8,801 nt of DNA from an uncultured Bacilli bacterium (GCA_934167935.1 CAKPMH010000037.1:1-8801), one strand, 5' to 3'. Numbered from the stretch's first letter, positions 1-8,352 are shown. Notes: generated by a model from the sequence alone, not told the origin. Translations and numbers: made by a program.

Positions 1-39
1 TTAAAATGTAAAATAAAAGATGAAAATTATGTTTCAAAT

Positions 40-61
40 AAAAAAGCTTTTAAAAAGCTTT
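40..61 (-). terminator. Intrinsic terminator beyond the left attachment-like site
   Basis: On the minus strand AAAGCTT and AAGCTTT pair around a short T/A loop and are followed by a T-rich tail. It lies about 12-30 bases beyond the CACCA at 73-77. By analogy with the terminators that follow CACCA at the element junction and at the tRNA, it may be the original chromosomal terminator of the tRNA-Arg gene, displaced by insertion. That last point is inference. Confidence 0.55.
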
Positions 62-72
62 ATTATATAAAA

Positions 73-165
73 TGGTGCGAGTACCGTAGATATCTACAAC
101 TTTTCTCAAGTACAAATGATATAAATATCACTCACTAATAAAAATATAGCACAATTTTCAAGAAA
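73..165 (-). repeat. Conserved element end block, copy A (attachment-like)
   Basis: Read on the minus strand this block shares, in the same order and spacing, several stretches with 3527-3625: a CTT-AAAAT run, a TATA(T/C)T box (143-148 here), TATTAGT, AAAAGTT, and CACCA about 20 bases after AAAAGTT. The rest is diverged. TGGTG at 73-77 matches the sequence at the 3' end of the tRNA. I read it as the far end of element I, with recombinase arm sites and an att core. The TATATT box could be a minus-strand promoter pointing across the att site. A separate small RNA is possible but not shown. Confidence 0.5.
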
Positions 166-198
166 TTTGAATAATTTTAACAAAAAAAATAAAAAGTA

Positions 199-226
199 TG
201 ATATAATAACTCTCGCATTAAGGGGG
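199..226 (+). promoter_or_regulatory. Extended -10 promoter and ribosome binding site of the ClpX-like gene
   Basis: TG at 199-200 followed by TATAAT at 202-207 is a textbook extended -10; no good -35 is visible. AGGGGG at 221-226 sits eight bases before the ATG at 235 and fixes that start. Confidence 0.65.
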
Positions 227-234
227 AATTCGTT

Positions 235-1629
235 ATGGCAAATTTACGAATTGGTTATTTATTTAAAAAGAAATATGTGACATATGAAAAGAAAAAATAT
301 GAAATTTTCGAGTTTGTTGATTATGTTGCTGGTATTGGTTTTACCAACACTGAAAATAATGATAGATTTAATGTTTTAAGTGGAAACTACAATGGAACAT
401 ATGCAAGTTTTATAAATAAAAATGCTAACGAAGAAGATTATGTTTTCTTAGGAGATAATCTTGAAGATGCGTTGGAAGTTAATAATAATAAAGTCGATTT
501 TATTGCAATTAGAAACAAACGAATATCATCTACTGGTAAGTATTATTTAAGAGGAGATAATGGAACTAGTTTATCAAAATTAATAAATGAAGATTTAATA
601 ACGTATTTACAAAATAATGATAAAAAAGGACAATCGGATTTTGATGAAGATGAATTTGAAAAAACTAGTGATATATCGTCTATGTATTCTTCAATCAAAA
701 AAACAATAATTTCGCAAGATGAACAAATAATGCAAATATTAACTGCACTATTTAAAAATCAAAAGGTTGTTAATTCTGATTTAGATATGGATTTAGTTGC
801 CAAATTAAAAGAAAATATTTTAATTTATGGTTCTACAGGAACTGGAAAAACCGAAATATTAAAAAGAATATCTAGATTGTATAATATACCTATAGTTATT
901 GAAGATGCAACTGCGCTTTCTGAAACAGGTTATCAGGGTAGAAAAATAACCGATATGCTTGAAGACTTATGTCTTGCAGCAAATAATGATATTGAACTTG
1001 CTGAAAAAGGAATATTAGTTATTGATGAATTTGATAAACTTGCTGAAAAATCTGGGGATAGTCAATCTCATGTTTCTAGACTAGGAGTTCAAAGATCACT
1101 ATTAAAATTACTTGATGGAACATTATTTTATTTTGATGATAAAAAATTTGATACATCGAAATTAACAGTTGTTGGATTAGGTGCTTTTACTGGAATTACA
1201 AAAGGCGACGATTATAAGCAACTAACAACTGATGATTTTATGAAATATGGAATTATGAGAGAATTAATTGGAAGATTTTCAAAAACTATTGCTATGAATC
1301 CATTATCAAAGGAAGATATAATAAAGATACTAAAAGAATCTGATTTCAGCCCATTAAATACATATAAGAAGTTATTTGATATGTTAGAAGTAAATTTTGA
1401 TTTTAGTGATGAATTTATTGAATATATAGCTGAACTTGCCATTGGAAAACAAAGTGGCGCCAGAAGTTTAAAAACTGTATTTGATGATTGCATTAGTAGT
1501 GCTTTATTTAGAATTTTTGCAGGAGAATATTCAAGTATTTCACTAGTAAAACCTGATGATGAAAATAATAAACCTTATGTGTTAACAAAAACTAAAGAAA
1601 AAAAACATGGATTTTTTGGAAGAAAATAA
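235..1629 (+). CDS. ClpX-like AAA+ ATPase (cargo of element I)
   Basis: The 464-residue protein ends in a ClpX/HslU-type AAA+ module. Walker A is GSTGTGKT (199-206), pore loop GYQG (232-235), Walker B ILVIDEFD (260-267), arginine finger in LIGRF (344-348), and sensor 2 GAR (408-410). Such proteins use ATP to thread substrate proteins through a hexamer pore. Two things differ from housekeeping ClpX. The N-terminal zinc-binding domain is replaced by about 150 residues I do not recognise. The stretch after the sensor 1 region (GAFTGITKGDD, 317-326) is too short to hold the IGF loop that docks ClpP. It therefore probably acts as a stand-alone unfoldase or remodeller. No tryptophan is present. It has its own promoter and a convergent terminator, and it points away from the mobility genes. 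A defence or host-interaction cargo role is a guess from position only. Confidence 0.85.
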   Translation: MANLRIGYLFKKKYVTYEKKKYEIFEFVDYVAGIGFTNTENNDRFNVLSGNYNGTYASFINKNANEEDYVFLGDNLEDALEVNNNKVDFIAIRNKRISSTGKYYLRGDNGTSLSKLINEDLITYLQNNDKKGQSDFDEDEFEKTSDISSMYSSIKKTIISQDEQIMQILTALFKNQKVVNSDLDMDLVAKLKENILIYGSTGTGKTEILKRISRLYNIPIVIEDATALSETGYQGRKITDMLEDLCLAANNDIELAEKGILVIDEFDKLAEKSGDSQSHVSRLGVQRSLLKLLDGTLFYFDDKKFDTSKLTVVGLGAFTGITKGDDYKQLTTDDFMKYGIMRELIGRFSKTIAMNPLSKEDIIKILKESDFSPLNTYKKLFDMLEVNFDFSDEFIEYIAELAIGKQSGARSLKTVFDDCISSALFRIFAGEYSSISLVKPDDENNKPYVLTKTKEKKHGFFGRK

Positions 1630-1666
1630 AAGACAATTACATATCAATTTCGTAATCGTCTTTTTC
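1628..1666. terminator. Bidirectional terminator between convergent genes
   Basis: AAAAGAC-A-ATTAC (1628-1640) pairs with GTAAT-C-GTCTTTT (1652-1664) with one mismatch and an 11-base loop; T runs follow in both directions. The stem contains or touches the stop codons of both the ClpX-like gene (1627-1629) and the MobV frame (1637-1639). Confidence 0.8.
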
Positions 1667-3020
1667 TTTATCATTATCATTTCCTTTATTCCAAATATAG
1701 TCATCTTGAATTGATTCAATAGTTTTATCACTAAATATATTATGAGTATATAAATCTTTTGAAAAATTCCAATAATTTTCTCGTTCTTTTTCTTTTCCAA
1801 ACATTTTATCTTTGATAAATTTAACTAATCTATCAAATAGATTTTCAAAGAAATTAATAGTAGTTTGTAGTTTAAAATTTTTTCTCTTTAAGATCATCAA
1901 TCCCATCTTCTTGTTTATCTATCTTTTTTTCAAGAGATTTAACTTCTATATTTAAGGCATCATTATTTTCAGTTAGTATTTTAACCTTTTTCCTGTTTCC
2001 TTGAAGTTCAGTATCTACATCATTTAAGGTAATAGATAGTTTTTGCATTTTCTTATATTCTTTATTGGTTGAATCTACTTGCTGAAGAAATTTATCTATT
2101 TTATCTTTATCATCTTTGTTTAAAACATATTTATCTTTATTAGTAAAAGTAGTTTTTAAATTATTAACTACATCCTTTACTTCATTAGAATTATTATCTA
2201 GTTCTAGTGATTTTTTATTGGCTATTTCTAATCGTTCTTTATTTTTAGATAATTCTTCTTGCATTTCAATATAGTTTCCCATATCTTTAACATTTATATC
2301 TTTATTTCCACCTTTTTGTTTAGTCTTTAAAACATTATTTAAATCATATTCTTTATTAAAACTAGCAATACATAAAGTTCTCATTTTATCTTGTAGTTCT
2401 ATTAACTTTGTTTTAGTAAATACATCAGATTTACCAACTTGTTTAGACATACCATTTTTACTCTTATATTTAATTGGGACGCCAACAATATGCATATGTG
2501 GACCAGTTTCATCATAATGAATAATTGCACTTGCTACTTTAAAGTTAGGAATCAAAGTTTCTAAATCTTTAACTTGTTTTTTATATACTTTAGACATTTT
2601 ATGCTTGAACTTTTCATCTTTGGTATCCCAATATTTTTTATCTCCAAGTTCAATTATAATCTCACAAGCCAAATCATTTTTAGAATTATCACTAATTTTT
2701 TTGAAATAATCATCTATTTTTCTATCATCTCTTGTTTGTTTAAAATTATATTCTAATCTTGCTTTTTCAAACTCATCTTTATATAATTTTTGAACATCAC
2801 TATATAAAGAGGTTATTCCTCTAACTATTTCAATTAAGTGTTGTTTGTCATCATACTTACGATAATTATGTTTATCAACACGAGATAATTGTCTAGCTTT
2901 TTGAATTGCATTATTTGATAGAGAAGTAGTCCCACTAGCATTAGATTTTGCTCTTACTCTTGATACATTTTTTCTATTTTTATCACTATCCAAATGTAGT
3001 GAATAAGCAAGTTCTGACAT
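1637..3020 (-). pseudogene. MobV (Mob_Pre) relaxase of element I, frameshifted near the C-terminus
   Basis: MobV relaxases nick and bind the transferred strand at oriT. The first frame (1872-3020, 382 residues) has the family motifs HNYR (51-54) and HYDE followed by PHMH (168-177, the metal-binding HxDE..HxH). A coiled-coil-like C-terminal half follows. It stops at 1872-1874. The next 79 or so residues continue in another frame to 1637, and their acidic tail (DYIWNKG...KEKDDYEID) resembles the tail of the intact MobV at 5047-6303. Removing one base in the A6/T4 run at 1874-1883 restores a 460-residue protein. The N-terminus is about 28 residues longer before HNxR than in the second MobV. The catalytic part is intact, so the short product may still work. 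The RBS AAAGGA lies 11-12 bases before ATG 3020. Lesion, slippage and sequencing error cannot be separated here. Confidence 0.8.
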
Positions 3021-3048
3021 ATATAAATCACATCCTTTCTTTAAGCCT

Positions 3049-3067
3049 ATTTTGTTTATGACAAAAT
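3049..3067 (-). promoter_or_regulatory. Small hairpin in the MobV leader of element I
   Basis: ATTTTGT and ACAAAAT form a perfect 7-bp stem with a 5-base loop between the conserved promoter block and the MobV start. There is no T tail, so it is not a terminator. It occupies the place of the attenuator found in element II. Confidence 0.35.
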
Positions 3068-3073
3068 ATTTAA

Positions 3074-3146
3074 CCCCCTTAAATAGACATAAATTCTCTT
3101 GATAAACATTCTATCACTTTTTAAAGAAATATCAATTCTTGTCAAA
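3074..3146 (-). repeat. Conserved promoter/leader block, copy I
   Basis: This block matches 8280-8345: CCCCC followed by TTAAATAGACATAA, then a variable stretch, then ATTCTATCACTTTTT, all in the same order. On the minus strand it carries a promoter and the sequence ATGTCTATTTAAGGGGG. Both copies follow a paralogous small gene and precede the mobility genes, so it belongs to a duplicated element backbone. Confidence 0.75.
3108..3135 (-). promoter_or_regulatory. Promoter of the MobV gene, element I
   Basis: On the minus strand the -35 TTGATA (3130-3135) and -10 TAGAAT (3108-3113) are 16 bases apart. The geometry and -10 are identical in the element II copy. Confidence 0.7.
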
Positions 3147-3169
3147 TTAAATACCTTTTAAATAATCTT

Positions 3170-3418
3170 CTAATTCTGATAGTTTATCTTTTGAGATAAA
3201 TTCTTGATATAAATCTCATTAGAATAATTAAAAGCAAGAAATTTTGTACCTTTAATGATTATCTTATGTGGTTCTACATATGAAAGATTAGTTTTATCTA
3301 CTTTATGAATAAAGCCATTGATAAAAGTAGGAGTAGTATGTGAAAACTCATAAATAACCTCTAATCTTTGCCTTAAAGATTCTTCAATTGTTATTTCTTG
3401 CTTGATAATATTTATCAT
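3170..3418 (-). CDS. Orphan small protein, paralogue of the 91-residue protein of element II
   Basis: Unrecognised protein of 82 residues. It aligns end to end with the product of 8353-8628: both have an E-x-L-x-x-x(V/L)E-x-I-x-x-F segment, PT-x-x-NG, T-N-x-(S/A)-Y-V-x-PH near the middle, and then hydrophobic strands. No helix-turn-helix or membrane segment is obvious. I chose the ATG at 3418 rather than the one at 3427: it puts AAAGGA eight bases upstream, and its N-terminus starts flush with the paralogue. The gene is first in its element, next to the attachment-like end, and just upstream of the mobility promoter. By analogy this suggests a regulator or excision factor, which is inference only. 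Confidence 0.75.
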   Translation of the reverse strand: MINIIKQEITIEESLRQRLEVIYEFSHTTPTFINGFIHKVDKTNLSYVEPHKIIIKGTKFLAFNYSNEIYIKNLSQKINYQN

Positions 3419-3424
3419 AGACAC

Positions 3425-3444
3425 CATCCTTTCCTAGAAGGATG
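3425..3444 (-). promoter_or_regulatory. Hairpin covering the ribosome binding site of the small gene
   Basis: CATCCTT and AAGGATG form a perfect 7-bp stem with a 6-base loop. On the minus-strand RNA the 3' arm is the AAAGGATG Shine-Dalgarno region of the gene starting at 3418, so folding would hide it. The paralogue at 8628 has no such hairpin. Confidence 0.45.
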
Positions 3445-3459
3445 ATTTTTCATATAACG

Positions 3460-3485
3460 AAAAAATCAACCCAAATTGAGTTGAT
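3460..3485 (-). terminator. Terminator after the element junction
   Basis: Minus-strand ATCAACTC pairs with GGGTTGAT (one G-U pair, 5-base loop) and is followed by six T. The pairing is better on this strand than on the plus strand, so it acts leftward, between CACCA at 3527-3531 and the small gene. Confidence 0.75.
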
Positions 3486-3489
3486 ATTT

Positions 3490-3515
3490 ATATTTAAAGT
3501 TCGAATAGTTCGAAC
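3490..3515. repeat. Left-end arm repeat of element I
   Basis: ATATTTAAAGTTCG (3490-3503) differs by one base from ATATTAAAAGTTCG at 8696-8709 beside the tRNA. It contains the inverted repeat GTTCGAA-TAG-TTCGAAC (3499-3515). The tRNA side has CTCGAA...TTCGAG (8691-8711). Position next to the TGGTG core suggests a recombinase or accessory-factor binding site. Confidence 0.45.
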
Positions 3516-3526
3516 AGATTCGTCAC

Positions 3527-3625
3527 TGGTGCCTGTGAAGAAGAAGTCGAATAACTTTTCTTACAAACATTAATAGGTAGTAATAACTTACTAACTAATA
3601 CAAGTATACTACATTTTTAAGAAAA
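3527..3625 (-). repeat. Conserved element end block, copy B (junction of elements I and II)
   Basis: Counterpart of 73-165: TGGTG core at 3527-3531, AAAAGTT, TATTAGT, a TATACT box at 3603-3608, and CTTAAAAAT, in the same order on the minus strand. It marks the far end of element II fused to the near end of element I. The TATACT box could drive minus-strand transcription across the junction toward the small gene at 3418, with the terminator at 3460-3485 in between. Confidence 0.5.
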
Positions 3626-3658
3626 ATAAACAAATAAGTATCAAAAAATATAATTATG

Positions 3659-3684
3659 TGGTAAAATATTACACACAAAGGAGG
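3659..3684 (+). promoter_or_regulatory. Promoter and RBS of the 204-residue gene
   Basis: TG at 3659-3660, one base, then TAAAAT (3662-3667) form an extended -10; no clear -35 is seen. AAAGGAGG (3677-3684) is a near-perfect Shine-Dalgarno eight bases before ATG 3693. Confidence 0.65.
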
Positions 3685-3692
3685 TTTTATTC

Positions 3693-4307
3693 ATGAAGTT
3701 AAAAGAAAAATTACAAGAATTAAGAAACGATCTTCACCATGCTGTACCTCGTAATAGAGATTATGAATTTGATGCAGAATTAGAAAATCATCCACTTGGG
3801 AATCAAAATATATATAGATTATATTTTATTGATTATCATAGAATTGGTGAAAATTATAGAATGAATCGTCCAAACAACATAGGAATTATTAATTGGCCAT
3901 TTAAACCTTTTATGCTTCCAGAAGGTATGAGTCATGATGACGCATTTAAAGTCTTATCTTATTTAAACGATTTCATAGAGAAGGAGGCAAATTTGGAACC
4001 TTGCTCTTATAAAAGCGTAGCAGCATTAGATAAGGTTATTGATTTGGAAAGACTTGGGTTTAAAAGACTAGATATGAATTTAGATGATGATTCTGACGAA
4101 GTTATAGATTTATTTACAATAAAAGGGAGAGTACTTTTATTCAAGCAAAGTAAACAATACAAAAAATATTTTGAATGGTATACTGAAGGTGTAACCTTTA
4201 AAAAAGTTAAAGAAATCTACAGCAAAAGTGGTATCGATTTTTATGATTTAGTTCCAATAAATCAAGAAAATCTTTCTAATGGTCCAAAATTAGTTAAAAC
4301 AAAATAA
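3693..4307 (+). CDS. Unknown 204-residue protein (cargo of element II)
   Basis: I do not recognise this protein. It looks soluble: no signal peptide or membrane segment, mixed charge, basic N-terminus (MKLKEKLQELRND), and an acidic patch LDDDSDEVIDL near residues 130-140. A compact aromatic region contains INWPFKPF, and FEWYTEG lies at about 160-166. No nuclease, ATPase or zinc motif is visible. The start is firm because of its strong RBS. It sits in the same place and orientation as the ClpX-like gene of element I, each just inside a conserved end block, so it is best seen as exchangeable cargo. A link to defence, anti-defence or host adaptation is possible but not supported by any motif. 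Confidence 0.85.
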   Translation: MKLKEKLQELRNDLHHAVPRNRDYEFDAELENHPLGNQNIYRLYFIDYHRIGENYRMNRPNNIGIINWPFKPFMLPEGMSHDDAFKVLSYLNDFIEKEANLEPCSYKSVAALDKVIDLERLGFKRLDMNLDDDSDEVIDLFTIKGRVLLFKQSKQYKKYFEWYTEGVTFKKVKEIYSKSGIDFYDLVPINQENLSNGPKLVKTK

Positions 4308-4460
4308 AAGTCGTGGCACGTTATGAAATTACAAAGTAATTTTGTAAGTGGCGATAGACTTTTATAGATATATTTTCATTACGAAGTTTTGAAAATATAT
4401 AATGCAATTTAAAAAAACATAATTTTGCTTGAACGATTAGTTCTTGCTTAATTATGTTTT
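4306..4460 (+). other. Hairpin cluster between the unknown gene and oriT
   Basis: Three strong inverted repeats lie in a row. The first is AAAAGTC/GACTTTT (4306-4312 with 4357-4363), enclosing CAC, TTA and AAATTAC paired with GTAATTT, TAA and GTG. The second is ATATATTTTC/GAAAATATAT (4368-4377 with 4391-4400), perfect. The third is AAAACATAATT/AATTATGTTTT (4414-4424 with 4450-4460), perfect, with GAAC/GTTC inside. The first and third end in T runs and could stop transcription of the preceding gene. Together they may also be accessory oriT structure. No matching known RNA family came to mind. Confidence 0.55.
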
Positions 4461-4487
4461 AGGGTTTCAAAAGGGAACTTTTCCTTT

Positions 4488-4545
4488 GCACACACCCTTT
4501 TGACTCTGTCAAATGGGAAGTGTGTTACTCTATTGGAAATAGAGT
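4488..4545 (+). other. oriT: MobV-type origin of transfer (oriT) with predicted nic site
   Basis: The sequence AGTGTG|TTA at 4519-4527 matches the nic core I recall for MOBV plasmids such as pMV158, placing the nick between 4524 and 4525. As in that plasmid, GCACACAC lies upstream, and ACACACCC pairs imperfectly with GGG-AAG-TGTGT. Inside is TTTGAC/GTCAAA with a TCT loop (4499-4513). A second perfect inverted repeat, ACTCTATT-GGA-AATAGAGT (4527-4545), follows the nick. The cis partner is presumably the MobV at 5047-6303. It lies downstream of the relaxase and Nudix genes, whereas MobV oriTs usually sit just upstream of mob. Confidence 0.8.
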
Positions 4546-4552
4546 CTTATAT

Positions 4553-4575
4553 GACAAGCAAACTGCTTGTCTTTT
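4553..4575 (+). terminator. Rightward intrinsic terminator after oriT
   Basis: GACAAGCA and TGCTTGTC form a perfect 8-bp stem with an AAC loop followed by TTTT. It blocks plus-strand transcription before the convergent Nudix gene, whose stop is at 4584. Confidence 0.75.
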
Positions 4576-4583
4576 ATAATGAT

Positions 4584-4988
4584 TTATTTTATTAATTTTC
4601 TTGGTATACAATATGGCACAACTTCATTTTTTAAAGTATTAGATAAAATATCAGTTCCACAAGAAGAATCATACCATTTAAATTTTTCAATTTCTTCAGA
4701 AGTATTTAATTTACCATTTAGTTTGCCATTATATTTGAATACATAAAAATGTATTAGTGTCACGTCATCACTAGTAGCAATTTCATCAAATTCCATTACT
4801 AACTCAAATAAACTTTCATCAAATATTGCTTTATTTCCAAGTTCTTCATGACATTCTCTTATTGCTGCTTGTAATGGAGTTTCATCTTTTTCAACTCTGC
4901 CACCAATCATTTGATATGTTGGTCTCTATCTAGGTTTATCTATTAATAATTTATAATCTTCAAAAAACATTGTTCCTACAACATTCAT
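4584..4988 (-). pseudogene. Nudix hydrolase with an in-frame amber codon
   Basis: Translated through one TAG, this is a 134-codon MutT/Nudix protein. It begins MNVVGTMFFEDYKLLIDKPR, then TAG (codon 21, 4926-4928), RPTYQM, and the full Nudix box GRVEKDE-TPLQAAI-RECHEELG (GX5EX7REUXEEXG). Nudix enzymes hydrolyse nucleoside diphosphates linked to another group; the substrate cannot be told here. The upstream 20 codons clearly belong to the gene: they have a strong RBS and promoter and encode the first strand of the fold. One base change from AAG, CAG or a similar codon would make the TAG. An internal start at 4910 would lack the first strands and is unlikely to give an active enzyme. It is downstream of MobV, with its own promoter. 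Confidence 0.8.
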
Positions 4989-4995
4989 ATTTTTG

Positions 4996-5017
4996 CCTCC
5001 TAACTAATATTATAACA
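4996..5017 (-). promoter_or_regulatory. Promoter and RBS of the Nudix gene
   Basis: Minus-strand TGTTATAAT (5009-5017) is an extended -10. AGGAGG (4996-5001) lies seven bases before ATG 4988, fixing that start and showing that the amber codon lies within the gene. No -35 is evident. Confidence 0.65.
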
Positions 5018-5046
5018 CAATATCAACAGTTTAATTTAAAATGTTT

Positions 5047-8152
<3,106 letters not shown>

Positions 8153-8174
8153 TTAATTATCAACTCCTTTTCTA

Positions 8175-8225
8175 ACAAAAAAGGTGTCAAAAGTATTATA
8201 GTGACTAATACTGCTGACACCTTTT
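8175..8225 (-). terminator. Intrinsic terminator (attenuator) before the recombinase
   Basis: AAAAGGTGTCA (8179-8189) pairs perfectly with TGACACCTTTT (8215-8225), with a further inner stem AGTATTA/TAATACT (8192-8198 with 8206-8212). On the minus strand six T follow. It lies between the promoter at 8316-8343 and the recombinase start at 8152, so transcription must read through it to express recombinase and MobV. Confidence 0.85.
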
Positions 8226-8237
8226 AAAATCTAATTT

Positions 8238-8270
8238 TTAATAAGGTTTGCTTTTAATCTTGAATCTCAT
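8238..8270 (-). CDS. Putative leader peptide of 10 residues
   Basis: An ATG at 8268-8270 opens MRFKIKSKPY followed by TAA. The run of six G (8280-8285) sits nine bases upstream as a strong ribosome binding site. The stop is about 13 bases before the terminator hairpin. The arrangement of promoter, short basic peptide and intrinsic terminator is like known ribosome-sensing attenuators (for example the tet(M) type). Whether it is translated is unknown. The corresponding place in element I has no clear equivalent. Confidence 0.45.
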   Translation of the reverse strand: MRFKIKSKPY

Positions 8271-8279
8271 AACTATTTA

Positions 8280-8345
8280 CCCCCCTTAAATAGACATAAG
8301 TCTTCTTAGTCGATTATTCTATCACTTTTTTAAAAAGTGTCAAAT
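8280..8345 (-). repeat. Conserved promoter/leader block, copy II
   Basis: Counterpart of 3074-3146, sharing the C run, TTAAATAGACATAA, and ATTCTATCACTTTTT. The minus-strand ATGTCTATTTAAGGGGG could be a four-codon ORF (MSI, stop) or a binding site; its exact conservation between two otherwise diverged elements implies function. Confidence 0.75.
8316..8343 (-). promoter_or_regulatory. Promoter of the recombinase-MobV operon with a palindrome in the spacer
   Basis: The -35 TTGACA (8338-8343) and -10 TAGAAT (8316-8321) are 16 bases apart. The spacer and -35 edge hold CACTTTTT-T-AAAAAGTG (8323-8339), perfect 8-base arms around one base, a likely operator. The promoter starts ten bases after the stop of the small gene. 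Confidence 0.75.
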
Positions 8346-8352
8346 ATTTGGC

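Larger units (their letters stand above)
73..3531. mobile_element. Element I: MobV element without recombinase, tandem with element II
   Basis: The limits are the TGGTG copies at 73-77 and 3527-3531. Contents in minus-strand order are a terminator, an orphan small protein, a promoter block and a frameshifted MobV relaxase. A convergent ClpX-like ATPase follows on the plus strand. The order mirrors element II, but there is no recombinase, and I found no sequence resembling the MobV nic site. It is therefore probably a cis-mobilizable or defective relative that depends on its neighbour. Exact ends are inferred from short repeats and could be off by some bases. Confidence 0.5.

Noticed and set aside
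77..135. tRNA-like remnant: minus-strand GTGAGTG (129-135) can pair with TACTCGC just before CACCA
   Set aside because: No D arm, anticodon arm or T loop lies between them, and the equivalent block at 3527 lacks the pairing; probably chance.
1212..1493. Minus-strand open frame of 93 codons
   Set aside because: It lies wholly inside the ClpX-like gene on the opposite strand, has no RBS or homology, and is a shadow of AT-rich coding.
1582..1800. Minus-strand frame of 72 codons
   Set aside because: It overlaps the ATPase C-terminus and the MobV tail, which is clearly coded in another frame; Phe/Ile/Lys-rich shadow.
2574..2756. Plus-strand 60-codon frame, hydrophobic
   Set aside because: Antisense to the MobV catalytic region; hydrophobicity is what antisense of Lys/Asn-rich coding gives.
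3669..3680. TTACACACAAAG as a second oriT
   Set aside because: It resembles the nic core only loosely, has no inverted repeat arm, and overlaps the RBS of the 204-residue gene.
4306..4575. One large structured non-coding RNA (ROOL/GOLLD-like) or group II intron fragment
   Set aside because: The right half is explained by a MobV oriT and the end by a terminator. No intron domain V or known large RNA core is seen.
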